From contig NZ_CP089507.1 in assembly GCF_021233355.1 (NCBI RefSeq), positions 3,287,001-3,351,000 on the forward strand: a DNA stretch of 64,000 bases, in the 5' to 3' direction. Shown here one piece after another: positions 47,935 through 60,959 of the stretch. Within the stretch, counting starts at the first letter, position 1, and each line of letters opens with the position of its first letter. The DNA comes from Luteimonas fraxinea (lineage in GTDB: Bacteria; Pseudomonadota; Gammaproteobacteria; Xanthomonadales; Xanthomonadaceae). Both the position numbers and the translations under genes were made by a program. The notes below the pieces were generated by a model. It saw only the letters and a program-made list of their open reading frames with translations. It had not been told where the DNA came from and searched no databases.

Positions 47935-48882
47935 TTATGCGGGCAGCCACCCGCGTACCAGCGACTCCGACACCGACCACAGGCGCGCAGCCATCATGGT
48001 GTCGCGCTGCATATCGCTTTGTTGCGCAGGCGCAAAGTCGCGATAGAAACCGCCATTGATGCCGGATGCCGCAGACGACGCCGCCAGCCAGCACGGTGTC
48101 GCCGCGCCCTGTTGCACGCTGCGCGCGTCATCGCGGTAGCGGTTGCCGACGTTGCGCAGGATGTTGCTGCGCGTGTGACCGGGCGACACGCAGTTGGACG
48201 CGGCCCGCGTGCCCGCCAGGCGCCGCGAGAGTTCCAGCGAGAACAGGCCGTTCGCCAGTTTGGAATGCGCATAGCGCGCGTCCCAGCTTGCGCCGGAGAG
48301 ATCGTCGAACTGGATGCCGCCCGGCGGGGCATTGCGTTCGTCGCCGCTGCCGAGCACGACCACGCGTCCCTGCGGCGCGACCGTCACGCGATCGAGCAGG
48401 CGACGCACGAGCAGGTAATGGCCGAGATGATTCACGACGAAGGTCTTTTCGATGCCGCGGACCTGCTCCAGATCGTCCAGCACGACGCCGGCATTGCAGA
48501 CCAGCGCATCGACCGGCAGGTCGAGCGCGCGGATCGCATCGCTTGCGGCAACGACGGAATCGAAATCGGCGAGATCCAATACCACCGGCGTCGCGCGGCC
48601 TTCGATCCCGGCGCAGGCGGCTTCGCCGGTGGCACGCGACCGCGCGGTGCCGATCACGTGCGCGCCGCGCAGCGCGAGCACACGCATGGTTTCCTGGCCG
48701 ATGCCGGACGTGCAGCCAGTGACGACGATGGTCCGGCCGCGCAGGTCGAGGCCGGCTGTCGCATCTTCGGCGGTGCTCGTCGCATCGAGATCTGGCGTGC
48801 GCGCGAAGCCGGGCAGGGCAGTTGCCAGTGTGGCCAGCGCGCCGGCCTGCAGCAGGCGGCGCCTGCGTTGATCGAGATGCAT
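47935..48882 (-). CDS. Tat-exported short-chain dehydrogenase/reductase
   Basis: 315 residues. The N terminus MHLDQRRRRLLQAGALATLA is a twin-arginine-like signal with AxA site near GFA, uncommon for this family. Cofactor motif TGCTSGIG, CNAG structural motif, catalytic Ser in VVLGSGDERN and YxxxK in YAHSKLANGL. It resembles retinol-dehydrogenase-like SDRs (WW-domain oxidoreductase group). The export of an NAD(P)-dependent enzyme needs a folded cofactor, which Tat allows. Confidence 0.85.
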   Translation of the reverse strand: MHLDQRRRRLLQAGALATLATALPGFARTPDLDATSTAEDATAGLDLRGRTIVVTGCTSGIGQETMRVLALRGAHVIGTARSRATGEAACAGIEGRATPVVLDLADFDSVVAASDAIRALDLPVDALVCNAGVVLDDLEQVRGIEKTFVVNHLGHYLLVRRLLDRVTVAPQGRVVVLGSGDERNAPPGGIQFDDLSGASWDARYAHSKLANGLFSLELSRRLAGTRAASNCVSPGHTRSNILRNVGNRYRDDARSVQQGAATPCWLAASSAASGINGGFYRDFAPAQQSDMQRDTMMAARLWSVSESLVRGWLPA

Positions 48883-48970
48883 CGGTCGTCGGGTCTGTGA
48901 CGGTTCGGGGCGTCGAGTGTAGGACGGTCGCGTGGCGACATCACGGAGATGCAATGGCCGGACACGCGAA

Positions 48971-48994
48971 CGCCGATGCATCAGCATCGGCGTC
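48971..48994 (-). terminator. Hairpin after katG, possible terminator
   Basis: Perfect 10-bp stem ACGCCGATGC-ATCA-GCATCGGCGT, 39 bases beyond the katG stop on the minus strand. T-rich tail is absent. Confidence 0.45.
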
Positions 48995-49032
48995 CGGTCA
49001 TCCCATCGCCCGAGAGCGATATCGCGCAGCGA

Positions 49033-51498
<2,466 letters not shown>

Positions 51499-51548
51499 TC
51501 AGGGTAGGCGCAGTCACTGGCGGGAGGGAAATCGATTGTTCGCGTCTA

Positions 51549-51571
51549 TTCGATAGGGGTGGGCTATCGAA
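51549..51571. promoter_or_regulatory. Perfect dyad TTCGATAG-N7-CTATCGAA upstream of katG (OxyR-like)
   Basis: 8-base arms are exact reverse complements around GGGTGGG. The core is ATAG-N7-CTAT, the half-motif of OxyR operators and a LysR-type T-N11-A site. Only one such half is clear, the second pair being degenerate, and the site is about 270 bases from the katG start, far for direct activation. The regulator and target are inferred. Confidence 0.3.
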
Positions 51572-51705
51572 ACAGGGCCGCGCGATCGCGTAGACGGGCG
51601 CGTGCTCGTTCCGCAAGCGGCTTCGATGCGAGGCTTGCCGATGTTGGCGAGGCTCGGCCTCAACTGGCCGGATTGCCGTCGTTTTCGTGATTTCCGCTTG
51701 GAACA

Positions 51706-51752
51706 CCAAGATCAAAAAGGGTCCCAGCGTGCGCTGGGACGACGGTCCTCAA
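51706..51752. repeat. Dispersed palindromic repeat, GTCCCAGC/GCTGGGAC type
   Basis: GATCAAAAAGG then GTCCCAGCG-TG-CGCTGGGACGACGG. It is the inverted form of the element at 5376-5415, sharing the CGTCG-CCCAGC-hairpin and the (T)TTTGATCTTG tail. It lies downstream of mutS and may end its transcript. Confidence 0.7.
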
Positions 51753-51804
51753 GACGCGACCCTGGAAGTCGGCGAGCCGCGCCCTTTCAGCCGAGCCGCA
51801 CGCC

Positions 51805-54405
51805 TCAGAGCAACGCCCGCACCCGGTACAAGGCTTCCAGCGCCTGCTTGGGCGTCAGCTCATCGGGATCGAGTCCGGCCAGCGCTTCGAGCGCCGCGGA
51901 AGCCGGGGCGAACAGACCAATCTGTTGCGGACTGTCGAGCGTGACGGGCGACATCGGCGCAGGCGTGGGACTGTCGTGGCGTCGCTGTTCGAGTTCGGCC
52001 AGGCGCGCACGCGCGTCGCGGACGACCGCCTTCGGCAGGCCGGCCAGCGCGGCGACCTGCAGGCCGAAGCTGCGGTCGGCCGGACCAGCCTTGACCGCGT
52101 GCATGAAGACCAGCGTCTCGCCGCCCTGCTTGTCGCGATGCTCGACCGCGTCGAGATGCACGTTGGCGATGCCGCTGCCCGGCTGTGCGAGCGCGGTGAG
52201 TTCGAAGTAGTGCGTCGCGAACAGCGTGTAGCTGCGGTTCGCGGCTGCCAGATGGCGTGCGCAGGCGTCGGCCAGCGCGAGGCCGTCGTAGGTCGACGTG
52301 CCACGGCCGATCTCGTCCATCAGTACCAGCGACTGGTCGGTGGCGTGATGCAGGATGTAGCTCGTCTCCGCCATTTCGACCATGAAGGTCGACTGGCCTT
52401 TCGCAAGATCGTCGCCGGCGCCGATGCGGGTCAGGATGCGGTCGATCGGGCCGATCACCGCACGCGAGGCCGGCACGAAACTGCCGATGTGCGCGAGCAG
52501 CACGATCAGCGCGTTCTGGCGCATGTAGGTGCTCTTGCCGCCCATGTTCGGACCGGTGATGACCAGCATGCGGCGCGCATCGAATTCCGCGCCGTCACCG
52601 AGCACCAGATCGTTCGGCTCGAACGGTTCGCGGCGCACCGCCTCGACCACCGGATGGCGGCCGCGTTCGATACGGATGCCAGGCGCGTCGTCGAGCTGCG
52701 GTCGCGACCAGTCCAGCGCCTGTCCGCGTTCGGCGAAGCAGGCCAGCACGTCGAGTTCGCTGAGCGCGCCGGCGCAGTGCTTGAGTGCCTCGATGCGGTC
52801 GTTCAGTGCGTCGAGCAGCTGTTCGTACAGCAACCGCTCGCGGGCCAGTGACCGTTCGCGCGCCGAGAGCACCTTGTCCTCGAAGGTCTTGAGTTCTTCG
52901 GTGATGTAGCGCTCGGCATTGGTCAGCGTCTGCCGGCGCGTGTAGTGCGCGGGTGCCTTCGCCGAATGCGCCTTGGAGACTTCGATGTAATAGCCGTGGA
53001 CGCGGTTGTAGCCGACCTTCAGCGTGGAGATGCCGCTGGCCTCGCGCTCGCGTGCTTCGAGATCGACGAGGAACTGGTCGGCGTGATTGCTCAGGCGGCG
53101 CAGCTCGGCCAGCTCGGCATCGTGGCCATCGGCGAACACGCCGCCATCGCGCGCGAGTACCGGCGGTTGTTCGACCAGCGCGGTGGACAGCAGATGCGCT
53201 TCGCCTGCGTGCTCGCCGAGGCTGTCGTGCAGTGCGCGCAGTCGCGGTGAATCGAGTGTGCCGAGGACGCCGCGCAGATCCGGCAGCATCGCCAGACCAT
53301 CGCGCAGCGTGGACAGGTCGCGCGGGCGCGCCGAACGCAATGCGATACGCGTGAGCACACGTTCCATGTCACCGAGCGCGCGGAAGCGCTCGCGCAGGGT
53401 GTCGTCGCCGCCGGAATCGATCAGTGTCTGCACTGCATGCAGGCGTTCGCCCAGCACGGTGCGGTCGCGCAGCGGCCGGTGCAGCCAGCGCCGCAGCAGA
53501 CGACCGCCCATCGGTGTGACGGTGGAATCGAGGACGCCGAGCAGTGTGTTGCGGGTGTCGCCGTCGACACGCGTGTCGAGTTCGAGATGGCGGCGCGTCG
53601 CGGGGTTCATCGCGATCGCGCCGTCGCCGCTTTCGACCGAAATCGAAGTCAGATGCGGCAGGCGCTGCTTCTGGGTTTCCTCGACGTAGCCCAGCAGTGC
53701 GCCAGCAGAGGCCACGGCCAGCGGTTTGTCGTCGATGCCGAAACCGGTGAGGTCGTGCAGGCCGAAGAACTGCAGCAGCTGGCGACGGCCGGAATCCGCA
53801 TCGAACAGCCACGGCGGGCGACGGCGCGCACCGGTGCGTTCGGACAGGAAGCCCGGCCAGCCGTCCTCGTCCGGCACCAGCAACTCGGCCGGATCGAGCC
53901 GGGCGATTTCCGCTTCGAGCATGTCTTCGGTCGCGCACTCGCAGACCAGAAAACGACCACCCGCGAGATCCGCCCAGGCGATGCCGTACTGGCCGGCGCG
54001 ATTGCGCGCCACCGCCATCAACAGGGTGTCGCGACGTTCCTGCAGCAGCGCCTCGTCCGTCACCGTGCCCGGCGTGACGATGCGCACCACCTTGCGCTCG
54101 ACCAGACCCTTGCTCGCCGCGGGATCGCCGATCTGCTCGCAGATCGCTACCGATTCGCCGAGTGCGACCAGTCGCGCCAGATAACCCTCGGCCGCGTGAT
54201 GCGGCACGCCCGCCATCGGAATCGGCGCGCCGGCCGAATTGCCGCGCTGGGTCAGGGTGATGTCGAGCAGTCGCGCCGCCTTGCGGGCGTCGTCGTAGAA
54301 CAGCTCGTAGAAATCGCCCATGCGGAAGAAAAGCAGCACGTCGGGGTGATCGGCCTTGGCGGCGAAGAACTGCTGCATCAATGGCGTGTGCTGGGGCGAA
54401 GACAT
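51805..54405 (-). CDS. mutS: DNA mismatch repair protein MutS
   Basis: 866 residues from [13 protein letters not shown]. The mismatch-binding domain I has the Phe-X-Glu wedge in [13 protein letters not shown]. Domains II-IV follow, then the ATPase with Walker [11 protein letters not shown] (~617-626), Walker [17 protein letters not shown] and THYFELT. C-terminal dimerisation region present. Normal length. No coupling to a neighbour; mutL is not in the window. Confidence 0.98.
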   Translation of the reverse strand: MSSPQHTPLMQQFFAAKADHPDVLLFFRMGDFYELFYDDARKAARLLDITLTQRGNSAGAPIPMAGVPHHAAEGYLARLVALGESVAICEQIGDPAASKGLVERKVVRIVTPGTVTDEALLQERRDTLLMAVARNRAGQYGIAWADLAGGRFLVCECATEDMLEAEIARLDPAELLVPDEDGWPGFLSERTGARRRPPWLFDADSGRRQLLQFFGLHDLTGFGIDDKPLAVASAGALLGYVEETQKQRLPHLTSISVESGDGAIAMNPATRRHLELDTRVDGDTRNTLLGVLDSTVTPMGGRLLRRWLHRPLRDRTVLGERLHAVQTLIDSGGDDTLRERFRALGDMERVLTRIALRSARPRDLSTLRDGLAMLPDLRGVLGTLDSPRLRALHDSLGEHAGEAHLLSTALVEQPPVLARDGGVFADGHDAELAELRRLSNHADQFLVDLEAREREASGISTLKVGYNRVHGYYIEVSKAHSAKAPAHYTRRQTLTNAERYITEELKTFEDKVLSARERSLARERLLYEQLLDALNDRIEALKHCAGALSELDVLACFAERGQALDWSRPQLDDAPGIRIERGRHPVVEAVRREPFEPNDLVLGDGAEFDARRMLVITGPNMGGKSTYMRQNALIVLLAHIGSFVPASRAVIGPIDRILTRIGAGDDLAKGQSTFMVEMAETSYILHHATDQSLVLMDEIGRGTSTYDGLALADACARHLAAANRSYTLFATHYFELTALAQPGSGIANVHLDAVEHRDKQGGETLVFMHAVKAGPADRSFGLQVAALAGLPKAVVRDARARLAELEQRRHDSPTPAPMSPVTLDSPQQIGLFAPASAALEALAGLDPDELTPKQALEALYRVRALL

Positions 54406-54671
54406 CCAATCGCTCGTTTGGCCGGCCGCATAGTCTGCCCGAAACCGGCGTTTTCCGCGGTCCGCAGTGGCCTCGCCTGCGGCCCGCACATCGCGCGCAA
54501 GGTCCATGCGCACGCGTGTGGAAGCTGTGTTAGGTTTCCGTTCACGGCAGGCGACTGCCGGACGTTCCGGTCTGTCCCCCACGATGACCGGAGCGGCGGG
54601 GAATCCCGATGGCGCAATGCCGTCGGGGGTCGGTTTTCGGAAGAACCACACCACGTCATTCGGGGGACAAC

Positions 54672-57227
54672 ATGGATTCACGTAAGTTGCAGCGCAGCCT
54701 GCTCAGTCACGCTGTCGTCGTCGCGCTGGCCGCCACCATCGCAGGTCCGGCGCTGGCGCAGTCGACCAGCACCGAGAACGAAGCACCGACCACGCTGTCG
54801 GCGATCACCGTCACCGCGCAGAAGCGCGAAGAAGCGCTGCAGGACGTGCCGATCGTCATCAACGTGCTGCCCGAGCAGTTGCTGCAGGACACCGGCGTGC
54901 GTGACATCAAGGACATGCAGGTCCTGGTCCCCGGCCTCACCGTCACCAGCACGCAGTCCGCGGCGCAGACCACGGCGCGCATCCGCGGCATCGGCACGGT
55001 GGGTGACAACCCCGGTCTGGAATCCTCGGTCGGCATCGTCATCGACGGCGTCTACCGCGCGCGCAACAGCGTGGGCTTCGGCGATCTGGGCGAGATGGAG
55101 CGCATCGAAGTGCTCAAGGGCCCGCAGGGCACCGTATTCGGCAAGAACACCTCGGCCGGCGTCATCAACGTGATCACCCGGCGCCCGAGCTACACGCAGG
55201 CGGTCGAAGGCGAAGTCACCGTGGGCAACTACGGTCTGCTCGGCGTATCGGGGTCCTACAACGACGCGCTCAGCGACAACGCCGCGTTCCGCATCTTCGC
55301 CACCAAGCGCAAGCGCGACGGCGTCGACAACGTCGACACCTCGGGCGGTCCCCGCCAGGAGACCGACGATGGCGACCAGAACTATCACTCGCTGCGCGGC
55401 CAGCTGCTGCTCGAGCCCACGTCGAACCTCAACATCAACTTCATCGCCGACTACACCAGTCGCGAAGAGAACTGCTGCGTCTCGATGACCACGTTCCGCG
55501 GGCCGACCGCGGCGATCATCGATGCGTTGACGCCGGGCGGCGAGGGCATCATTCCGGTCGTCGATCTCGACCGCCGTCTCGCCTACGCCAACCGCACCAC
55601 CGAGCAGGACCTCAAGGACAAGGGCGTCTCGGCCGAGGTCAACTGGACCACGCCGTGGGCCAACGATGCCGTGCTGACCTCGATCACCGCGTTCCGCGAC
55701 TGGGAAGCGATCACCAGCATCGACTTCGACTACAGCGGCGCGGACATCCTGTATCGCCCGCCGAATCCGGACGGCTCGCTGGTGAAGTTCGAGAACTTCA
55801 GCCAGGAGCTGCGCCTGACCGGGTCCAGCGATCGCATCGACTGGATGGTCGGCCTGTTCTATTCCGACGAGGATCTGGGCCGCAACGATTCCTACTATTT
55901 CGGCGCCGCCTACGAGCCGTACCTGTCGACCGCGGTCGCCTCGCAGGTGCTGCCGGCGATCGCGGCGCAGCTCGCGCCGCTGGGCCTGACCGTCAACACC
56001 GCGAATCCGGCGACGTTCCTGTCGCAGGTCAGCGGTCGTCCGTTCGGCACCAACTTCACCGGGCAGGGCGCGCTCGACCGCTACGAGCAGAACGCCAAGA
56101 GCGCGGCGATCTTCACCAACAACACCTTCCACGTGACCGATGCGCTCGACGTCACCCTGGGCCTGCGCTACACCCGCGAGAAGAAGACGCTGCAGTCCGA
56201 CTACACCAATCCCAACGGTGCGCAGGGCTGCGCGGCGACGCTGGCCAATCCGGCGGCGCGCGTCGGTGGCGCGCTGGCGCAACGCATCAACGGCTTCGGC
56301 AGCCTGCCGCCCGCGTTGCAGCAGCAGTTGCTGGCGGGTCTGGTGCCGGCCGTCGCGCCGCAGGTTGCGGGCTTCATGTGTCTGCCGTGGGCGAACATCG
56401 CGCACAACGGCCGCAGCACCTTCCAGGAGCGCACCGAGAAGGAATGGTCGGGCACGCTGAAGGTCGCCTACGACTGGTCGGATGACGTGATGACCTACGT
56501 GTCGGCGTCGCGCGGCTACAAGGCCGGCGGCTTCAATCTCGACCGCGTGCAGGTCGGTATCACGCCGGTGGACGACACCGCGTTCGACGGCGAGTTCGTC
56601 GACAGCTACGAGCTGGGTCTGAAGACCAATTGGGCCGACGGCAACCTGCTGTTCAACGCGGCGCTGTTCCACCAGACCTACGAGGACTTCCAGCTCAACA
56701 GCTTCCTCGGCACCGCGTTCGTCGTGCGTTCGATCCCGGAAGTGACCTCGATGGGTATCGACGCCGAAGTGCTGTGGCAGACCCGCATGCCGGGCCTGAT
56801 GCTGCAGGGTGGCGTGACGTACGCGGAAACCGAGTACGGCGACGACATCGTGCCGGATCTGCCGCTGCTGCCGGGCAACCAGATGAGCTTCGCGCCGAAG
56901 TGGTCGGGCAACGCGTCGGCCACCTACCAATGGGACATCGGCTCGGCGCTGCAGGGCCGCTTCAACATCGGCGCCAAGTACATGTCCGAGTACAACACCG
57001 GCTCGGATCTCAAGCCGCAGAAGATGCAGGACGCCTACACCGTGCTCAATGCACGCCTCGGCTTCGGGCGTCAGGACCAGCGCTGGATGCTGGAGTTCTG
57101 GGGCCAGAACCTGACCGACGAGACCTACAAGCAGGTTGGCATCGATGCGCCAATCCAGACGGGCTCGTTCAATGCCTTCCTCGGTGCTCCGCGCACCTAT
57201 GGCGTGACGCTGCGCATGCGCTATTGA
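54672..57227 (+). CDS. TonB-dependent outer-membrane receptor
   Basis: 851 residues from ATG 54672, preceded by GGGGGA. Signal peptide [17 protein letters not shown]...PALAQ. TonB box [13 protein letters not shown], plug domain with [29 protein letters not shown] and [17 protein letters not shown], then a 22-strand barrel ending GVTLRMRY. It is of the IroE-less, sphingomonad-type receptors with large loops; Cys in ENCCVSM and QGCAATLA may form disulfides. The substrate cannot be read; no Fur box is visible and no permease or hydrolase neighbours point to a substrate. Confidence 0.93.
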   Translation: MDSRKLQRSLLSHAVVVALAATIAGPALAQSTSTENEAPTTLSAITVTAQKREEALQDVPIVINVLPEQLLQDTGVRDIKDMQVLVPGLTVTSTQSAAQTTARIRGIGTVGDNPGLESSVGIVIDGVYRARNSVGFGDLGEMERIEVLKGPQGTVFGKNTSAGVINVITRRPSYTQAVEGEVTVGNYGLLGVSGSYNDALSDNAAFRIFATKRKRDGVDNVDTSGGPRQETDDGDQNYHSLRGQLLLEPTSNLNINFIADYTSREENCCVSMTTFRGPTAAIIDALTPGGEGIIPVVDLDRRLAYANRTTEQDLKDKGVSAEVNWTTPWANDAVLTSITAFRDWEAITSIDFDYSGADILYRPPNPDGSLVKFENFSQELRLTGSSDRIDWMVGLFYSDEDLGRNDSYYFGAAYEPYLSTAVASQVLPAIAAQLAPLGLTVNTANPATFLSQVSGRPFGTNFTGQGALDRYEQNAKSAAIFTNNTFHVTDALDVTLGLRYTREKKTLQSDYTNPNGAQGCAATLANPAARVGGALAQRINGFGSLPPALQQQLLAGLVPAVAPQVAGFMCLPWANIAHNGRSTFQERTEKEWSGTLKVAYDWSDDVMTYVSASRGYKAGGFNLDRVQVGITPVDDTAFDGEFVDSYELGLKTNWADGNLLFNAALFHQTYEDFQLNSFLGTAFVVRSIPEVTSMGIDAEVLWQTRMPGLMLQGGVTYAETEYGDDIVPDLPLLPGNQMSFAPKWSGNASATYQWDIGSALQGRFNIGAKYMSEYNTGSDLKPQKMQDAYTVLNARLGFGRQDQRWMLEFWGQNLTDETYKQVGIDAPIQTGSFNAFLGAPRTYGVTLRMRY

Positions 57228-57244
57228 TCCACCGCGTCGACGCG

Positions 57245-57278
57245 ACGGCCGGCCCGGGAGGGTCGGCCGTTCGCGTTT
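57245..57278 (+). terminator. Terminator of the TonB-dependent receptor gene
   Basis: ACGGCCGGCCC-GGGA-GGGTCGGCCGT, an 11-bp stem with one G-U pair, followed by TCGCGTTT, 17 bases after the stop codon. Confidence 0.8.
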
Positions 57279-57367
57279 CAGGCGCGCGGAAACGCGGCGT
57301 TCCAGGCGCCGGGGCGACGCGCGCGGCACGATGCGGTACAACGGCGACTTCGATCGCGGGAGCGCCC

Positions 57368-57868
57368 ATGCACGACACCCATTCCGATGCCGCGCTGCAC
57401 ACGCTCGCCGAGGAGACCGGCGCGCTGCTGCGCGCGCGCCACCATCGCCTGGTCACCGCAGAGAGCTGCACCGGCGGCTGGATCGCCAAGGCCGTGACCG
57501 ATATCGCCGGCTGCTCCGACTGGTTCGACTGCGGCATGGCGGCTTACAGCTACGAGGCCAAGCAGGCGCTGCTGGGCGTCAATCCGCACACGCTGGAAAC
57601 CCACGGCGCGGTGAGTCGCGAGACCGTGATCGAAATGGTCTCCGGCGCGCTGGTGAATTCCGGCGCGAGCGTCGCGGTCGCGGTCACCGGCATTGCAGGG
57701 CCTGGCGGCGGCAGTGAGGACAAGCCGGTCGGCACGGTCTGGATCGGCTGGAAGCGGCGTGGCGGCTACGCACGCGCGGAACTGTTCCAGTTCGACGGCG
57801 ACCGCGATGCGGTGCGGCGGCAGACGGTCGCGGCCGCATTGCGCGGCCTGGGGTCGACGGTCGGCTGA
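57368..57868 (+). CDS. pncC: Nicotinamide-nucleotide amidase (CinA C-terminal / PncC)
   Basis: 166 residues. Single CinA C-terminal domain, start MHDTHSDAAL. Active-site segment TAESCTGGWIAK with the nucleophilic Ser, and TGIAGPGGGS, SWFDCGMAAYSYEAK. It converts nicotinamide mononucleotide to nicotinate mononucleotide, recycling NAD breakdown products. The N-terminal MoaB-like domain of full CinA is absent. Confidence 0.93.
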   Translation: MHDTHSDAALHTLAEETGALLRARHHRLVTAESCTGGWIAKAVTDIAGCSDWFDCGMAAYSYEAKQALLGVNPHTLETHGAVSRETVIEMVSGALVNSGASVAVAVTGIAGPGGGSEDKPVGTVWIGWKRRGGYARAELFQFDGDRDAVRRQTVAAALRGLGSTVG

Positions 57869-57975
57869 GGCGGACCGTTCGCTGGACACGTCGTCGATCG
57901 GATGACGGCATGTAGCGCGCCGGCCTCATCCATAAGTTTGCGACGCGGCATCCTGCCGCGTCGCCTGAAGTACGC

Positions 57976-59202
57976 TTACTGCGTCACATCCACCCACACG
58001 AGGCGATGGTCGGTGCCGTCGACGATGTCGGCATGCGCCGCATCGCTGCGCGGCCAGAACACGCCGTTGCCGACGAGCGCGTGGCCCACCGACGGCAGCG
58101 CGTAATCGAGACGCAGGTTGCCCACGCGCGGGCCGAAGCTGCCGGTGTCGTGCGCGGCCGAACCGCGATGCTGCGCATTCGCGCCGCCATCGGTTTCAGC
58201 GGCCTCGATCGCGCCTTCGCTGCGCGGCGTGGCCATGCGGATCACACGCGGGTGTTCGAGCAGCTCGACGATCGCGGTGTGATCGCCGGCGCCGTCGACA
58301 GGATCGTTGTTGAGATCACCGAGGATCACGAAGCGCGCATCCTGATCGAGTCCACCGCAGCGGCCGGCGTCGTCGCACAGCCAGTCGTGCGCGCCCGGCG
58401 ACAGGTAATCGGTCCAGAAGCGGATCTCGTCGTGATTGCGCGCGACGTTGCGCTTCTCCGGCCCGTCGAACGCGGGCGGTGTCGGATGCGAGGCCAACAC
58501 GTGGATCACGCCGCCCGGCGCGCGCACCTGCACGTCCCAGTGCGACTTCGACGACAGCCGCAACTGCGACCACGTGGCGTCGGGATGGAAGGAGCGACCA
58601 TCGGGATGGCGCGGACGCCGCGCGTCGGGCATCGCATCCCACTTCAACAGCTGGAACGTACGCGCCGTAGTGGCATCGATCGGATAGCGCGACAGCAGCA
58701 GCATGCCGTACTGGCCGGGATGCAGCCCGTAGCCCCAGGCATCGTTGCCGCGATCACGACCGTCTCCACCGATGGTGCCGTTGTTGTCGAGATCCAGACC
58801 GCTCTGCACGCCGGTATTGACCGGTGCGAGATAGCGGTACGGATAGCGCAGCGGTTCGCCGCCGCCTGGCTGCGGGCGTTCGAGCCAGCGCTTCTGGAAC
58901 AGCTCGGCAGCGCTGCCGTCGGCAACGTAGTCGAACTCGTTGAGCAGCACGATGTCGGGTCGCACCTGCTGCAACACCGCGGCGACCTTGCGCGCACCGG
59001 CGTCGTCACCCTGCAGGCGCTCGAGCAGGCCGCCGGTTTCGTCGCTGTTGAGCGAGGTGTTGTAGGTCGCGATGCGCAGCGTGCCGGGCGACGCCGCGTC
59101 GGCGGTGCGCGGCGCGTCGCCGTGCGTATTGACGCGCACGCAGGCGGCGAGCAGTACGAGGGCCGCACAGGCGATCATGGCGATCAGCCATGTGCGGGTC
59201 AT
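57976..59202 (-). CDS. Endonuclease/exonuclease/phosphatase-family lipoprotein
   Basis: 408 residues. Start [11 protein letters not shown] with lipobox LLAAC, so membrane anchored outside the cytoplasm. The EEP catalytic residues are in order: ATYNTSLN (Asn), LLNEFDYV (Glu), ASHPTPPAF (His), [10 protein letters not shown] (Asp, Asn), LRLDYALPS (Asp) and GTDHRLVW (Asp-His). Likely an exported nuclease or phosphodiesterase/phosphatase. Its ATG overlaps the bpt stop as ATGA. Confidence 0.88.
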   Translation of the reverse strand: MTRTWLIAMIACAALVLLAACVRVNTHGDAPRTADAASPGTLRIATYNTSLNSDETGGLLERLQGDDAGARKVAAVLQQVRPDIVLLNEFDYVADGSAAELFQKRWLERPQPGGGEPLRYPYRYLAPVNTGVQSGLDLDNNGTIGGDGRDRGNDAWGYGLHPGQYGMLLLSRYPIDATTARTFQLLKWDAMPDARRPRHPDGRSFHPDATWSQLRLSSKSHWDVQVRAPGGVIHVLASHPTPPAFDGPEKRNVARNHDEIRFWTDYLSPGAHDWLCDDAGRCGGLDQDARFVILGDLNNDPVDGAGDHTAIVELLEHPRVIRMATPRSEGAIEAAETDGGANAQHRGSAAHDTGSFGPRVGNLRLDYALPSVGHALVGNGVFWPRSDAAHADIVDGTDHRLVWVDVTQ

Positions 59203-59951
59203 GGCGCGGCGTCCGTCAGCGGACGCCACTGGCGTCCATCGAAGCCTTCGAGCGGCTGGAAATTGCGTTTGTAAGCCATCTTGCGGTGTCCATCGATCCA
59301 GTAGCCGAGATAGAGATAGCGCCGGCGGTCGCGCTGCGCCCAGGCGATCTGTCGCAGGATCGCCAGTGTGCCGAGTCCGCGTGACACGAAGTCAGGGTCG
59401 TAGAAAGTGTAGACGGCCGACAACGCATCTTCGATCAGATCCGTCACTGCGACCGCCACCAGTTGTCCGTGCAGGCGCAGTTCCAGCAGCCGGCCTTCGT
59501 TCCAGCTGCCGATCAGGAACTGGTCGAATTCATGCGCGCCGTGGTCGTCCATGCCGCCGGCGGGATGGCGAGACACCAGATATTTCCGGTATAGCGCAAG
59601 CCGCTCGTCGTTGCGCTCGGCCGGCACCACGCGCGCGTCGATATCGGCGTTGCGCGCCAGCGTGCGGCGCTGGCTGCGGTTGGGCACGAAGGCGTCGACA
59701 GGAATGCGCACCGCCGTGCACGCGCGACAGTCGCCGCAATGCGGGCGATAGACGATGTCACCCGAGCGGCGGAAGCCCCAGCGCAGTGCCTGCGGGTAGA
59801 CGGTGCCCAGACGCGGATCGCGCGGATCGAGCACCAGGTCGCGCGCTTCGCGATCCGGCCAGTAGCCGCAGGCATGCGGCGCGGTGTGGAACAGGCGCAA
59901 CTCGCCTGTGCCGGCATCCGGTTCTGGTGCGGGGCGCGACGGCGTCTGCAT
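59199..59951 (-). CDS. bpt: Aspartate/glutamate leucyltransferase (N-end rule)
   Basis: 250 residues from [12 protein letters not shown] tRNA-dependent transferase that adds Leu to N-terminal Asp or Glu, marking proteins for ClpAP. Four conserved cysteines: [18 protein letters not shown]. The C-terminal GNAT-like ATE domain contains [13 protein letters not shown] at the end and [14 protein letters not shown]. Coupled to an EEP lipoprotein gene, an odd partner. Confidence 0.93.
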   Translation of the reverse strand: MQTPSRPAPEPDAGTGELRLFHTAPHACGYWPDREARDLVLDPRDPRLGTVYPQALRWGFRRSGDIVYRPHCGDCRACTAVRIPVDAFVPNRSQRRTLARNADIDARVVPAERNDERLALYRKYLVSRHPAGGMDDHGAHEFDQFLIGSWNEGRLLELRLHGQLVAVAVTDLIEDALSAVYTFYDPDFVSRGLGTLAILRQIAWAQRDRRRYLYLGYWIDGHRKMAYKRNFQPLEGFDGRQWRPLTDAAP

Positions 59952-60099
59952 GTCCGCAGGATACGCACCGGCGTCGCAGGCGGCGCGACCGGTTCGCCGA
60001 CCGCAGGCTGAACCGTGCAGGCGTCCGGTCAACGCAGCGCGCGGTGCGGGCGTTGATCCCTGCACAGCGGCACGGTGCCGCGGCAACGGGAACACATCC

Positions 60100-60786
60100 A
60101 TGAAGACGAGGCTCATCACCACCGCGCTGCTCGCGGCGCTGTCCATCACCACGATCGGCACGGCCGCCGCGCAGGCGCCGGTTGCCGGCACACAGGCGGC
60201 CAAGCCCGATGGCGAACGGCATCGCGGACACGGCCCGCGCGGTTACGGCGGCGATCGTGTCGACGCCCTCGCACGGCTCGACACCGACAACGACGGCCGT
60301 ATCAGCCGCGCCGAAGCGCAGGCCGGCCAGCAGGCGATGCAGGCACGTCGCGACGCACATCGCGCGGAACGCGCTGCGCGTGGCGAATCTCCGCGTGCCG
60401 ACGGCCCGCGCCGCGAGAGCGCACGCAGCGCCGATGCACGTGGCGAGCGTCCGCAGCGTGCTCCGGGCGGCCCGCGTTCGCAGAAGGGCGGCGGTTTCGA
60501 TCTGGTCACGAACTTCGATGCGATCGACACCAACCGCGACGGCTATCTCACCCGCAGCGAACTGCGCACCTGGCACACGGCGAAGTCCGCCGAGCGTCGC
60601 GCCGAGGGCGAGCGTCGCTTCGATGCGAAGTTCCGCGAAGCCGATCTCAATGGCGACGGCAAGCTGAGCCGCGTCGAGGTCTCGGAGAAGATGCCGCGCC
60701 TGGCCGAGCGCTTCGCGTGGCTCGACGAGAACCGCGACGGCTTCCTGAGCCGCGAGGAGCTGCGCCCGGAACGTCCGCAGCGCTGA
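60100..60786 (+). CDS. Secreted four-EF-hand protein
   Basis: 228 residues. Signal peptide [15 protein letters not shown]...TAAAQ. Four canonical EF-hand loops: [12 protein letters not shown] (~64-75), [24 protein letters not shown] and [12 protein letters not shown], the last three evenly spaced in the C-terminal half. The first is separated from them by a long Arg/Ala-rich region ([16 protein letters not shown]). Each loop has ligands at positions 1, 3, 5 and 12. Likely a calcium-binding periplasmic or extracellular protein; role unknown. Confidence 0.88.
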   Translation: MKTRLITTALLAALSITTIGTAAAQAPVAGTQAAKPDGERHRGHGPRGYGGDRVDALARLDTDNDGRISRAEAQAGQQAMQARRDAHRAERAARGESPRADGPRRESARSADARGERPQRAPGGPRSQKGGGFDLVTNFDAIDTNRDGYLTRSELRTWHTAKSAERRAEGERRFDAKFREADLNGDGKLSRVEVSEKMPRLAERFAWLDENRDGFLSREELRPERPQR

Positions 60787-60808
60787 GTCGCCGGCGATAC
60801 GTCAACGG

Positions 60809-60838
60809 AAAGGCCGCGCACTGCGCGGCCTTTTTTTT
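60809..60838 (+). terminator. Terminator of the EF-hand gene
   Basis: AAAGGCCGCGC-ACT-GCGCGGCC followed by eight T, 23 bases after the stop codon. Confidence 0.95.
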
Positions 60839-60959
60839 GGATGCACGCCAAGCACCTCGAGGCGAAGCGTCGCCGGGGGCATGATTCGCGACAGCAGGAC
60901 GCAATGGAAGACGGGATTCGCGTGCGCGATCTTCTGCGCGCCACCGTCGGAAACACGGC

